Shown piece by piece: positions 44,549 through 57,224 of a DNA stretch of 64,000 nucleotides. Position 1 is the first letter of the stretch; each line of letters starts with the position of its first letter. The DNA lies in contig CM069603.1 of the NCBI GenBank assembly GCA_035771175.1, positions 25,210,286-25,274,285 on the forward strand, in the 5' to 3' direction. Under the pieces are notes generated by a model. That model had not been told where the DNA came from. It did not search any database and was given only the letters and a program-made list of their open reading frames with translations. Position numbers and translations under genes: made by a program. The DNA comes from Paratinospora sagittata (lineage: Eukaryota > Streptophyta > Magnoliopsida > Ranunculales > Menispermaceae).

Positions 44549-45388
44549 TGTTAGACACCCAAGTGAATTGGGTGTTATGTCCGATTTTGACAAATTCTAA
44601 GTTCTTTGTAGAAATCCTTTAATTAATTTAAGTTATGTACTCAAATCAATATAAAGTGCATAAGGAAAGATGTTGAAAATGCACACAAAGGATTTTTACA
44701 TGGTTCGAAAATCTTTTTCCTACTCTATACCTAGAGAAAACTTCTCTAGGATTCCACTATACTTGGATTCACTTCACGGGTGTAACAACCCCTAAAATTG
44801 CAATTTTTTTTCATATTTCTTTTACTGCAACTGACGTTGCTCAATAGATCCCTTAGGTAGGGAACGTTCCCAAGGTGGGGGACATCTCTAAGGACATCCC
44901 CACTGAGGGGGACGCCCCCCTTCTGACACTATTACTACGCCTATGCACTTCCAAAGGTGGGGATGAAAGCCTAGGTTTGCGTATTTTATCTTTACAATGA
45001 TGATTACATTGCATTATCCATTTATGATCTTACCATGCTTTACAAATTCATGCACACATTATGTTATATGAACTATTATACAAAAGGGAATGTTGGAGAC
45101 CGATAGGATTGTCCAGGTGTTGTGTGCTCTGACCCATAGGGTCTTGCCGTTTTAGATTAAAGCACTAGAACTCATAAGATCTCTTAGTTGCTGCTCATTA
45201 TTATTTGGGACACTCAACTTATGGTTTGTCCAGTTGCTATGCGTTTTAGGCCATAAGGTCGGGTTGTCGCCACTAGACACTTGATTGTACTTGTTGTGGT
45301 GTAACTTGCTTGATCATTATTGTTTTGTATTTATTATTGTTAAAATAAGCAATGTTAACATGCTTAATCCACTGAGCTTTGTGCTCAC

Positions 45389-46236
45389 TGACCGTGAATA
45401 TTTTGTATCGCAAGTGCATGACAGTCAAGTTATAATAAATTCGAGGTGCGTCAGGTCATTGTCCTCAGGGATTGTGAATAATACCCAAAACTACTATGAA
45501 ATCAATTTTATCTAGGCTAATCAAAATTTGGATAAATTAATTGTTGAAATTAAAAGTAAACAAATTTTAAAACTAATCAACACAACCTTAATTCAAAATG
45601 GAGAGAAAATCAATGAATATGGACTCGAAAGGGTTGATTTCCCTATGTTCCATCTTATGGGTTTCAAAAGATTGTGTTCTTGAATTAATTCCTTAGTTTA
45701 TAAATCATGGATCCTATCTAATTAAAACCCCTCGCCCGAGTATAATTAGAATATCTATTCCTAAAACATTAATTCTCTCTCTCAAGTGCAAATCAACAAG
45801 TCAAGAATGCATTAAGATCTATGATCCATTTTAAATGATTTCAAAAGGTTTTGTAGGTCTCCTGACTCGATACAAACTCCAATTTCTAATTTCTAATTCG
45901 ATAACACCTCTCCTGAGTATAAGAAACTAAATCTAACATCATCCAACAAGTGGCCAACAAATTGAAAGCATTAAGTACTTGAAATTGCAAATAAACCCAT
46001 AATTTATTCAAGAACACATGTATAATAATCTATCCATAAGACAAATCATAAATCAATCAACCTCTAGATTAAGAACTTAGCTCATATTCAAATTCATGGT
46101 TACAAGATAAAGGTTTAGAGAAGAAAACATAGAAACAAGCTGGAATAAAAGAGAATTGAAAGAAAATACCTTTTTACAAGTGAAATTCCCTTCTTCTTCT
46201 TCTCCAACTTTTTTTCTTCTTCAAACCCTTCTCTTG

Positions 46237-46273
<37 letters not shown>

Positions 46274-46819
46274 ACTCTCTAAAACCTAATTAGAATGCAA
46301 TAGAATGTGCTAGAATGTCATAGAATCCCCTAATAAAACCCTAAATCAAGCTTACATACATAAGTGGTCGAAATGACAAAAATGGGCAAGGAAAAGCGTG
46401 AAAAATCGCAAGTTCCCACACATCCTAGCGCCGCGGCGCCCAGTCACGATTTTACTTTTCATTTTTGGTTCTCTTTTGTGTTTTTCCTTGGCTTTTGGTC
46501 CACTTCTTGCACATTCTTTCAACCACTTTGAGCTAGTTATTCGCCTACAAAACAAAGTATAAACAAGTGTAAATTCTATGAAATTAATCAAAGTATTAAA
46601 CTAATATGAAATGCACTCAAAGTATATGATTTATATGATATTAACATGTAGCAAAAGGTGATTTATTCATGATAAAAACCTATAAAAACCTAAGATAAAA
46701 CATAAATGAACCCAAAACAACTAAGTATACTATCACGCAAAACAACCTAAAAACTAACCAAATGAACCTAAAAATCTAACAAATTAACATGGAAAACACT
46801 AACCAAAACTCAACCTATC
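45389..46819 (-). mobile_element. Solo LTR, family G
   Basis: Minus-strand ends TGATAGGTTGAG (at 46,819) and ...CACGGTCA (at 45,389), flanked by CTCAC on both sides (45,384-45,388 and 46,820-46,824). 1,431 bp. It contains the GC-rich GCGCCGCGGCGCCC (46,430-46,443), a (CT)n run (about 46,237-46,271) and an AT-rich tail. No coding capacity. Confidence 0.92.
46237..46271. repeat. (CT)n microsatellite
   Basis: Uninterrupted run of TC dinucleotides, about 17 units, inside solo LTR G. Confidence 0.95.
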
Positions 46820-47219
46820 ACTCACCCCTTTGCAAATCTTTTCAGGGATCTAAGATGGGTTAGGATAGACTTATTTAGGGGGTGACTGCCAACCCTCTCT
46901 CACTTAAGGACTTATATTTTTGTTCTTCCAGCAGGTCCCTACTAGAGGTGATGGAATCCGCCTTGTTATCTTTTTGGTCCTTTTTCTTTTTCTTTCTTTT
47001 TAGGGGCATAGTCTTCTTGTCATTCTATTTTGTATCCTGCCCGAAAATGTAATATTTAACATCTTTTGAACAGACCTCTTATATATATTTGGATTCAAAA
47101 ACGGCTCTTGGATAGTTGTGTTTCTGTGTACATGACATATTGCCACACCTCATCTTGTGGGCTTTGAATTTCAATGTGTATGGCCCGACAAGCGTACCAG
47201 CGGGATATGACACTATTTT

Positions 47220-47231
47220 TGGTATCAGAGC
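47220..47231 (+). other. Primer-binding site of element D
   Basis: TGGTATCAGAGC, complementary to initiator methionyl-tRNA, about 7 bp after the 5' LTR end. Confidence 0.85.
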
Positions 47232-47446
47232 GCACTATCTTGTGACCTACACGGACTTTGAAAAAAAAATTAGGAAAAAAGGGATTTGGAGTCATGGGGA
47301 ACGTCGCCCCAAAGGGCATCCCCCAAGAGGGGGGAAGCCTAGAAGAAGATGCGGGAGGGGGAAACCTCTCTTCACCCCTCCTTTCACCCTCTCCCTTTCT
47401 TCACTTTTTTTCTATATCTCTTCCATCTTTTTCTTTTATCCTTAAA

Positions 47447-48601
47447 ATGGAGGAAGGAGCAAGGCTAAAGCGGTGCAAGACACAACCTTCAAATGATGAA
47501 CGACAGGAGGCCATCAGCAGGTGTCGCATCACAACCGGACGGTTGGTCGATCTGCCTAGTGAGTTTTGACCACTTGTCCACGACAAGCTCGATGCTTTAA
47601 AATGGACCCCTACTATTGAACTTAACGGGTATGTTTTCTAAACCTCGGTCAAGTCTTTTTATTCTAATATGAGGGGCCAAAACTGTACCCCTTTGAGTGA
47701 TTTTCTCATCGTCACTACTACCGTAAATGGTGTAGAAATCACTCTTACTTCAAAAACAATGTTTGAAATTCTGATAATTCCATAAGAGGGACCCATTTGC
47801 GATGTCTACTCCAATAGTGACAATCAAAGAGTGCCCTCAAGCTCCCGTAGCATGTTCCGGACTTTAACTTGTGTCGCCAAACATACCAAAGCTCGAATTC
47901 CCACCTCAATCTTTAAAGAACAATATTCCACCCTTTGCCAAATTGCGATGCACAATCTCCTACCTGATATAGGAAAAAGAGCCACCCTTACTCACCCTCA
48001 ATGCTTCCTAGTCTATTGTATAGTAAAGGGAATAAAGGCAATTTTTTCCTTTACCATTCTACGACACATAGCTTGTACAGTCCTCGAGCCTAGCTCCCTC
48101 CCCTATGGGGGTTTGTTAATGAAAATCTTCAAGCACTTTGGGGTCGGATTTGTACCATCTGAGACATCTCTGCCTCTTGTTGGCCCTGTCAGCACCACCA
48201 CCCTAGAAAAGATGGGACCGAAGGTGAGTTCTTCTTCCAGGACCCAGATTGATGAATCATGTCCTGAAGAAGACTTCTCGGGTCTTGAAGTCTCCGATGA
48301 TGAACTCCTCAATTTTGCGAACGAGTTCATCGCTAACATACCCGAAGCGAGAGTAAACCTTTCGATGCCACACTTCTCTCCCCCTCCGCCTCCAGTTGTG
48401 GCATCTTCTCCTGCTCCTCAGATGCAAATAATGGACATGATAAAGGAATGTAAAAGAGAATCTGAGGACAAGATGATGGTTGCAATGTCTAAGCAGTTTG
48501 AAGAATTCAACGTCACACTCAAAGGTTACGGTGAGGACATCGAAACGCTGAAGGAGCAGCTTGGTGCATACAACGTTCCAGCGATGGGGGTTACTCCTTA
48601 G
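47447..48601 (+). pseudogene. Element D ORF1: putative plant transposon protein-like domain
   Basis: 385 codons in one frame from ATG 47,447, with three internal stops: TGA 47,567, TAA 47,639 and TAA 47,783. The product starts MEEGARLKRCKTQPSND. Blocks such as VKSFYSNMRG, VNGVEITLTSKTMFEIL, IFKEQYSTLCQIAMHNLLPD, FLVYCIVKGIKAIFSFTILRHI and LPYGGLLMKIFKHFGV fit my memory of the 'putative plant transposon protein' domain (Pfam PF20167), which occurs in plant gypsy elements. A Pro-rich linker (FSPPPPPVVASSPAP) and a coiled-coil-like C-terminal part follow. It lies between PBS and gag, like ORF1 of Ogre/Tat elements, but here upstream of a chromovirus-like gag-pol. Function unknown. Assignment is by eye. 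Confidence 0.75.
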
Positions 48602-49674
48602 TACCCCAACACGGGCAATGTGCGCCAATCATCGCAACAAGCGCAAGATTCATCAGTGAGCTCTGACCTAGGTAGTCAACCACTGGGGGATGTGGGTAAT
48701 TATAATAATATCATGAGCACACCAATTTTCTCTCCAAGCATGGAACCGTTAGTATCTCTTTACTTTTTTTATCTTCGCAATATTTTCAAGTTTGTACTCT
48801 TGTAATAGAACCTACAAAAAAAAAAAAAAAAAAAAAAAACTTCATATCAAATCTTCAACTCAAAAACCATAGAAAATAGCTTATGATTGTTTTGCTTGTG
48901 TGAGATTATCTTTGGTAGGTGAACTCGTTATGAGTGATTTCCCTATTATTAATGAGTTTGCGGTGTTATGAGACACGTCAATCTCACCAAATACTGAATA
49001 AACCCCATGAACTGAGGTAGCCTACAAACTTTGGGTGTAGCAGTCCATTTTGAACACTAGACCTATAACCAATATCGTTGTCTCCATGGTATGGGACGTG
49101 AAAACCTAGTAAATACGAGTTGTAAACTATCTTGCTCACTAGGATCTGCAAAAATACTGCACGCTAATCCCCTTGATTTGGCCGCGTCTCTTATTGCCAA
49201 GTTCCCATGTAATGGGACATGCGAACTTGAAGGATAATCAGAATCGCTGAGTCCTGGCGAAAGGTGAGCATAGTGATTAGAAATTTTTTGCGACATGTAG
49301 GTTTAAGAGGCAAGACGAGGAAAGGTCTAAGGAATACTATGGCTCGTACTAGTTTCAAAGGAATGATATATTTTGAGAAACTACCCAATGGACTCTTCAT
49401 AAACTTTTACGAAATTATATACCATATAAGTAGTTTTTTCAAAGCTAGAAACAAAACTTTCAGTTTTTGTTTTAAACCCTGCCTAGAAGTGCGATGTCAT
49501 GGTATGACTAAACTCCTCCCTTTCATTTTTCTGAAACCCAAAAATCTAAGTGGTTAAAACCTATGAACTGACACCATGAACCTTGCACTGTCATTGCATC
49601 ACTATAATTCTTCACCTCTCTTCATGCACATGAATTGCATGAATACCTACGAACCTCAATCGGATCTGCATAAA
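48602..49674 (+). other. Element D leader, no gene
   Basis: Contains an A-run (48,816-48,839) and the phrase GATTATCTTTGGTAGGTG (48,905-48,922), followed by copies of a TGGTATGGGAC-type motif: TGTTATGAGACACG near 48,963, CATGGTATGGGACGTG near 49,084, and ATGTAATGGGACATG near 49,207. The same block order occurs in element C's leader (9,740-10,070). Confidence 0.6.
48816..48839. repeat. Poly(A) run
   Basis: About 24 A's (CCTAC then A-run then CTTC) inside element D's leader. No TSD or retrogene is seen, so I read it as a simple repeat. Confidence 0.9.
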
Positions 49675-50870
49675 ATGCCTGTCTGAACCAAGAGTCATCA
49701 GGGGCCTAGCTCCTCACGACAAGCGGCTGAGAACGTACAGTCGCAAGAGACCACTAGACCTGAATCTACTCCCCCAACTCTGACCAGGCGAAGAACAGCG
49801 CGACCAAAGCCCCTGCTATCAAACAACTTGTTTCATTTCCTACCGAAGGAGTAGAAATGATGTCCAACATGGAGCTATTTTTCCAAGGTTTTATGGACTA
49901 CATGAAAACATCTATCGCCGCCACAGTTCACGATGTAGTTGGTCAACACGCTGTGACCCCTCAACCTTTGGTTGATCCGGTCAAGTATCAGATGGATCAA
50001 ATGACCAACCAAATCACCAAGTATAAACGGCTGCACCCCATCACCTTCAATGGAAAAACCACACTCTGATGAAACCCAGAAGTGGCTTGATGAAACCCGC
50101 AAAGCTTTGGAAGCTATGGGTGTGCCTGATGAAAAAAATATTCCACTCACGGCCTACCAACTGGTCGGTACCGCGAATAGTTGGTGGAAAACCATCAAAG
50201 GCGACCCCCGGGTCAACATCGCCACCATGTCGTGGTTAGATTTTGAGTCTCAATGCATTAACGAGTATTTCCCAAATGCCGTCAAAAGAAAAAAGAGTCA
50301 GGAATTTGCACGACTCTATCAAGGATCCATGACGATTCGGGAATACGTTGCCAAGTTTATCGAACTTTCAATTTTCTCTTTCCCACTATCTCCACAGAAC
50401 AAGATAAAGCCAAAAAAATCTTTAATGGTCTCAAGCCTGACATTAAACAGGCTCTTGCCTTTCTTGAGTTGGACAATTTCTAAAATTTGGTAAACGAAAA
50501 GCTTGAGCAGGAACTGAGGCGGAATAAGGGAAAGATGGCAGCTGTTCCAGGGCAACCGAATGGGAAGAAAAAGCCCTACCAGCCGAACCAGAATGCCCAC
50601 TCCTGCCCTAGTAACAACCAGAACCCTCTGGAGGAAATAATCAACTTCCTTGGCCTCAACAACCCCAGCAAGGAAACATCAGAATTTGTTACCGATGTGG
50701 CCAACATACCCATTGTCCTCTTCTAGCCCCTGTCTAGCAAAGAGATCCAGCTGCAACTGCCCAGGTAGTGCCATCGGCACCAAGGCAACAACAGAACCAA
50801 GGCCAGAAGCAGAAATGTCATGCTTACGATGTTGTAGACTAGCTTATGCTAGACAAAAACGTAGTGGAAG
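49675..50870 (+). pseudogene. Element D gag
   Basis: Start ATG at 49,675 with a stop after three codons; the frame then gives a basic TRRRTARPKP region. From 49,857: MELFFQGFMDYMK, then ITKYKRLHPITFNG, parallel to element C. Frameshifts near 50,068 and 50,385, and a stop near 50,482, break the capsid-like part (NEYFPNAVKRKKSQEFARLYQG). A Lys/Asn/Pro-rich region and a CCHC-like CYRCGQHTHC near 50,690-50,720 follow, in a frame different from the 50,487-50,726 open stretch. Clearly non-functional. Confidence 0.82.
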
Positions 50871-53538
50871 GTATTTTTTCCTTTTCAACACTATGGTTCA
50901 TGTGCTATTTGATCATGGTTCTACTCATTCCTTTATATCATCAGCAGTAGTTCAGAACTTGGGACTACTCCTTAAGCCCACCACATTCACAATTCATGTA
51001 TCCAAACTTATAGGACCAGGAACCGAAATAAACCAAATATGTCCTAATTGTGAAATTAGAATGTCGGAACATCTCTTATATCCAGACCTGTTTGTGATGA
51101 ACTTCATAGACTTTGATGCCATACTGGGAATGGATTGCTTAACCTCTTTTCATGCCTAAATTGACTGCCAAAAAAATAGGTTTTGTTAACTCTACCTTAC
51201 GGGAATAATCTGAAGATTCAGGGGACCCGCAGAAGATCTTACCATTCCACTATGTTTCTTTTAAAAGCACAGTTGCAAACTATTTCAATTTTTTATAAAA
51301 ACAATGATACAGAAAAGCCCAACCACCCTTTAAGCCTCAACAACGTCCCAGTTGTTAGAGAATACCCAATTGTATTCTTAGACGATCTTCCAGGAGTTCC
51401 TCCTCCCCGAGAATTTGACTTCGAAATCAAATTGATTCCTGGAACCAAACCCACCTACGTTCCACCACACCGGATGCCAAATGTGGAACTGGTGGAGCTG
51501 GACAGACAATTAAAGGAGTTGGAAGGGTTAGGCTTTAGGCTTCATCAGAAAGAGGACCTCACCTTGGGGCGCTCTGGCTCATTTTGTTAAGAAAAAAGAC
51601 GGATCGCTCTGGCTCTGCATCGACTATAGGAAGTTGAATAAGGTGACCATCAAGAACAGATATCCATTACCCTAAATCGAAGATCTTTTCGACCAGCTAA
51701 GTGGAGCCAGGTTTTTTTCAAAGATCGATCTTCGATCTGGATATCATCAACTGAGGATCAAGGAATCAGATATCCCAAAGACAGCCTTCGACACAAGGTA
51801 TGGCCACTACGAATTTTTTGCGATGTCATTCAGTTTAACTAATGCACCTGCTGCCTTTATGGACTTAATGAACCACATATTTCGGTTGTTCCACGGTCAT
51901 TTCGTAGTTGTCTTTGTCAATGATATCTTGGTAAATTCACCTACAAGGGAACTCCATGAAACACACTTGCGGACTATGCTTAGCACACTCTAACAACATC
52001 AGTTTTAGGCCAAGCTAAGCAAGGGTGAGTTATGGATGACCAAGGTCAAGTTCCTCGGTCACGTTGTTTCTCACAATGGTATTGAGGTTAATCCTGCAAA
52101 GGTAGAAGTTATCCTTGACTGGAAGCAACATACCACCGTTACCGAAATCAGAAGCTTCCTCAGATTAGCAGGGTACTACAGGCGTTTCAATAAGGATTTC
52201 TCCAAGCTGGCTGAACCCCTCACCGGATTAACTCGAAAGGATGCCCGTTTCCACTAGAACGATGCATGTGAAGCATCTTTTCGAGAGCTCAAGAAAAGGC
52301 TAACCTTAGCCCCAGTTCTTACCACACCTAAAGAATGGGACAGGTTACACACTATAAATGGACGCATCATTACAAGGGCTTGGGGCAGTATTGATGCAAA
52401 AAGGTCGTGTTATCGCTTACACGTCTAGGCAGCTGAAACTTCATGAGGTTAACTACCCCACTCATGACCTTGAGCTTGTCGTTGTGTTGTTCGCTTTAAA
52501 AAGCTGGACACTATTTGTATGGAGAACGTTTTGAGGTTATCTTAGACCATAAGAGACTTCTGTATATTTATACCCAAAATGACTTGAACCTTTGACAAAG
52601 AAGCTGGCACGAATTCATCAAAGACTACAACTTTGAGTTGCAGTACTATCCAGGTAAGGCCAACGTTGTGGCTGACTCCTTAAGTCAAAATTCGAATGTC
52701 TTAGCCTACTTGTAAATTTTGAAATGAGCAAACTGATATCCGAGATTTAATGTCTCAATTTTTAGCTGGTCGAAAATATCAACAACATCAGGTTTGCCCA
52801 ACTGACTGCCCACTCTGAATTGATTTGAAAAATCTCCGCAGCACAAGTTAATGATGTCGAACTCATGGATAAAAGAGAACTCATCTCCGGAGGCAAGGCC
52901 CCCACTCTTTGGTCACCCACATCGGATGGGACGGTGTTTTACAAGAAACGGGTGTGCTTACCCTGGGATCCCGAACTTCAGCATGAGGTTCTGGTTGAGT
53001 ACCATGGGTCTAAGTTCGCCACGTACCCGGGTGGCGACAAGATGTACCAGGACATGAAAAGATAATTCTGGTTCTATGGAATGAAGAGGGCAATTGCGAA
53101 ATTTGTGGCAAAATCATTGCCTGTCAACAAGTCAAGGCTGAACGCAGACTTCAATCTGGTCTGTTGCAACCCCTTCCTATTGGGGAATGGAAGTGGGATA
53201 AAATCGTCATGGATTTTGTCTCCACCTTGCCAAGGAACTCCAAAGAACAAGATTTCATCTGGGTGATCATCGACAAGCTAACAAAATCTGCGCACTTCAT
53301 TCCGTTCAAGTCCACCTACCCCCTAGCCAAAGTCGCTGAGATCTATGAACAAGAGATCATCAGACTGCAAACCATCGTCTGCGATCGAGACCCCAGGTTC
53401 ACCTCAGAATTCTGGCAGCGTTTTCAATCTAGAATGGGTTCAAAGGTCACAATGAGCACTGCTTACCATCCTCAAACCGACGGCCAATCCGAACGCCTGA
53501 TTCAAGTGGTTGAAGACATGCTACGTTGTTGTGTCCTT
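50870..53538 (+). pseudogene. Element D pol, first part: protease, RT, RNase H, integrase core
   Basis: Protease block LFDHGSTHSFIS (50,905-50,945), then [17 protein letters not shown] in broken frames: REFDFEIKLIPGT (51,405-51,460), [11 protein letters not shown], and the active site reading FVNDILVNS (AAT GAT at 51,919-51,924), so the first catalytic Asp is Asn. RNase H near 52,350-52,700 is frameshifted, with [17 protein letters not shown] and [16 protein letters not shown] blocks. Integrase: zinc-finger region 52,980-53,130, then open 53,164-53,538 with MDFVST, CDRDPRF (a few residues missing before it) and TDGQSER: all three catalytic residues are present. It is cut at 53,538 by the copia LTR. 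Confidence 0.85.
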
Positions 53539-54175
53539 TGATAGACACCCAAGAGGGGGGTGAATTGGGTGTTGGCAGATTTTTCGATAAACCTTTCACA
53601 AGCCCAAGATATTTCAAGAAAATAAATTCGCAGGTATGTAAATGACAATGAACACCAAAGATTTAGAGTGGTTCAGCTTCTCAATCAAGCCTACATCCAC
53701 TACTTGATCACCCCGATCAAGATTTTCCAAATCCACTAAAAACAATCCTACTTAACGGGTGAGGATTAAATCGGTTACAATCACCGTCTCCCGGTTAGAG
53801 AGACTTACCAATTAGTTAACAAGCTAATTCAAGTTACAATATGAAAAGAAGAAGGTTGTTTTTTACCAAACAAACCTCAAGAAACTTACATTCAACAACT
53901 GGTTTCTTCCGGGATGTTCAGCCAAATGAAATTGAAAATGAATAGTAGTGCTGAAAATGGTTGGAAGAAAGCTTCAAGATCAAAACATGAGTACGAAAAT
54001 TTTTAAGGTCGAAAAACAGTGTTGGAACTAGTCTTTGAGTTCAAGCTGTGAGAGATGAATGTTTCTGCACAAGATAATATTCAAGAACACTATTGAGAGC
54101 ACCAAAAACGTGAGAGGGTTTTCAGCAAGGTTTTGTGGTTGTCATGTTTTCTAGAACTTTGTCTTTAATGGAAAA

Positions 54176-57100
54176 TGTGGCGACCCCGCGCCTCGGACCA
54201 CCAACCCCGCAGGGAATGGCGTGCGGAATGCCGGGGCGGGACGCCCGGCGTAGGCATCTCCGACCACTCCTCAACTCCCGTGAGGTGGTTGAGACCCTAC
54301 AAGCCTTATCTCAAACAACGATATGATATCAAAAGGTATTAAACAAAACTACCCACCGTATTAATCATCCAAGACAAGAGATAATCCATAAAAATGAACC
54401 ATAAATAATAATCATAATCCTTATAGTCCATTAAAATTGACATACTCATAAAGTCCAAAATTGTGGGTACAAATAAAACCGTCATATGCCCACATAGTCT
54501 ATCTAACAAGTCCCAACTCACCCATACTACAATGTGGTAAGTGTTATAATTACATAATCCAAAATATAGTACTTCATAATTTAAAACACAAATCAATCAA
54601 AATGTCTCTCAAGTCACATCGAGGCCTTGAATTCTCTCGCAGGCAAGGCCCTCAAGATATGACTACTCCTTTGCCCTTATTCGGGACAGAAGGACCTGAA
54701 AGAGGAAAATGAGGGTGAGCCAACGATGCCCAGTGAATAGAATTCAAATATGCTATCAATACTCATCAATAAAAACCATGTATGCATGTCAATGTGTAGC
54801 ATGATTAAAAGCTCATAACATATAGATATCAAGCATTTATAATAAGTTCGATGCAAGTAAAAGTTTATCAATTTGGATCCACATTCCACATGCCTTGGGT
54901 TACTAGTACACGTCTATTTCACCGTGCCGTTGATCCCAATCATGTTTATTTGGGTTACTAGTACACGTCTATTTCACCGTGCCGTTGATCCCAATCATTT
55001 TTATTTGGGTTACTAGTACACGTCTATTTCACCGTGCCGTTGATCCCAATCATTTTTATTTGGGTTACTAGTACACGTCTATTTCACCGTGCCGTTGATC
55101 CCAATCATTTCCTTTCCTAAAACCCTCTTATGACAAGGTTAAGTCCCCCTATTAGCCAGATAGATGGGTCCAACCAAAGTCATAAGGTTTTCTCAAATCA
55201 ATGCATCATTCAAAACATTAGAACACATTCATGCTTTCAAGATACAATATATATAAGTGATATGATGACATAAAAGATATAATCATAAATGAAGTCTACT
55301 CACAACCAAGCCTCGCGAGAGTATTTAACCACACACGACCACCAAACCGAATCAACCCAATCAAGATCCTGAAACATACATCAATATCCTACCATACATC
55401 AATTTCTATGCTCAATCACATAGACATTACACATCAACCGTAAATCAGCCCACATATAAACAATAGGCCTAAATCCCATCTAATCCCATCATTCAACTCA
55501 AATCACATGACTTAGGCCTCTAATGCATAGTTCTCATACATAAACCATTCTATTAATCAAAAATACTGATTTTCAATTCCTTAGGCATAAACATGCCCAA
55601 ATCTGGTCACTTGATCACAAGTAGGCCTAACCCATGATATGGTCACAACCACCAAATCAGTAGCATAATCAACTCTAATCATGCTTAATTAAACATAAGT
55701 TGCATCAATTCAATGATTCTAGGCCAAAAGCATCAAAAGCCCTAAAATATGAAATTTTCCATACTTAGGCCATATTGTCGATTTACACTAGGTCACCATG
55801 TTCAGCCATGTATATCACTGATTTTGCATCATAGGTTCATCAACAATGGCAACTAGGTCAACATAGTTGACATGCAAGCTATTTGGAAATGTCTAAGTTC
55901 ATATTCTAAATTTAGGTCCAATACAAGCACCTTACCAATTCTTCATTTAATATTCTGTTCAGATGTATTAATCTACCAATAGAAATATGTAATCACAAAA
56001 TCAACCGTACATATTGAAGTATGTGAAGAAACAAACCTTCTGTCCAAATATCAGCCCAATCCAACGGTGGACCGAAAAGATATGTATCTTTGATGAACAA
56101 GTATCTAATCAGACAGTTTCTCCTTTCCTGCTGCAAATACCCAAACTCAGATGGCTATATCACACAAAATACTAAATTTATAAACATCTCCACCGATCCG
56201 ATTACAGAAATATCTGTTATAAACTACATACCCAAATTTGATATCCATCCAACGGTATAATGAGGAGATCTATAAGTTTTACCGAAACGGCACGAGAAAC
56301 CCAGAAATTCCGACCAGCTTTGTTTGAGAGGTTATATCTCTTAGAAAAAGACTCTAATTAAGATCTTCACCGTTCAGAATGTATAAATATCAGTTTTAAA
56401 CCACATAACCAAATTTGGTAGCCATCTAACGGTAGAGTTAGGAGATCTATAAGTTTGACCGAGACGGTGCGAGAAATCTAGACTTTCCGACCAGCTTTGT
56501 TTGAGAGGTTAGATCTCTTAGACGAAGCCTCTGATCAAGATCTCCACCGACCAGAATGAAGAACCATAAGCTACGAACGTGCTGATAAAATTTGAGCTCA
56601 ATCTGACCGTATATTCAAAATTCCCACCTCTTTGATGGAAACGTCGCAGGGATCTTCCTCCTGCAACTCTCTCCTTCCTTCTCTTCTTCTTTCCTTTCTC
56701 TTCTTTTCTTTATCTCCACTCACCTCTTTCTAGCACTTCCTTGATTCCCTCCTTGATTCTCTCCTTAATTCTCTCCTTGATTCTCTCCTTGATTTCCTCC
56801 ACTCATTCTAGCACTTCCTTGAAGAAGAGAAGTGGGCATTGGACACTTGTCCACTTTCATGCACCAACCTTCACATGTGTTGGTTTCATACTACCCATAC
56901 CAACCACATGTATTTTAAATGTCCAATCCATTTAATACACCAAATTTTCAATTTCATTTATCCTTTTATTCAATCAATCCTAACCCATATCAATTCATGG
57001 TTTAATGAGCCCATGCATAAATCATAACATATGCATTATACTTTAATTTAACATGACTCATATACAATTTATGATACATATATTTATATACATTATCAAG

Positions 57101-57224
57101 CATCAACTATACAAACATTAAACAATCATCAAACAAACACCAAACATATCAAGACCACACATAGAGTTTGGGCAAAAATGCAATTAGGTTATGGGCTAGA
57201 TGAAATAATTTTCGGGGCGTCACA
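54176..57224 (-). mobile_element. Solo LTR, family B, nested in the copia LTR
   Basis: Minus-strand ends TGTGACGCC (57,224) and ...GTCGCCACA (54,176), flanked by GAAAA on both sides (54,171-54,175 and 57,225-57,229). 3,049 bp. It aligns throughout with B's LTRs. It is longer mainly because the 55-bp repeat is present four times (54,893-55,110) against two. Purine-rich and Ser/Leu-rich apparent frames (56,741-57,027) are shadows. Confidence 0.94.
54893..55110 (-). repeat. 55-bp tandem repeat, four copies
   Basis: Period 55 bp with core GGGTTACTAGTACACGTC and TTTCACCGTGCCGTTGATCC. The first unit differs slightly. Element B's LTRs have two copies at about 13,030-13,140 and 20,890-20,990. Confidence 0.92.

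Larger units (their letters stand above)
44781..47212 (+). repeat. 5' LTR of element D, interrupted by solo LTR G
   Basis: Starts TGTAACAACCC and ends GGGATATGACA. Compared with the 3' LTR it lacks about 110 bp just after GGGGGACGCCCCCC (near 44,930), including the TATA box that the 3' LTR keeps at 61,694-61,701. It has the palindromic GGGAACGTTCCC (44,862). Net of the insertion at 45,389-46,819 (plus TSD) it is about 1.0 kb. Confidence 0.85.

Noticed and set aside
47258..47446. In-frame upstream extension of ORF1 from 47,258
   Set aside because: Extension is low-complexity Pro/Ser/Phe-rich leader sequence; the ATG at 47,447 begins the protein-like part.
48816..48839. Poly(A) tail of a processed retrogene
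   Set aside because: No TSDs or cDNA-like sequence; it lies inside element D's leader, which continues on both sides.
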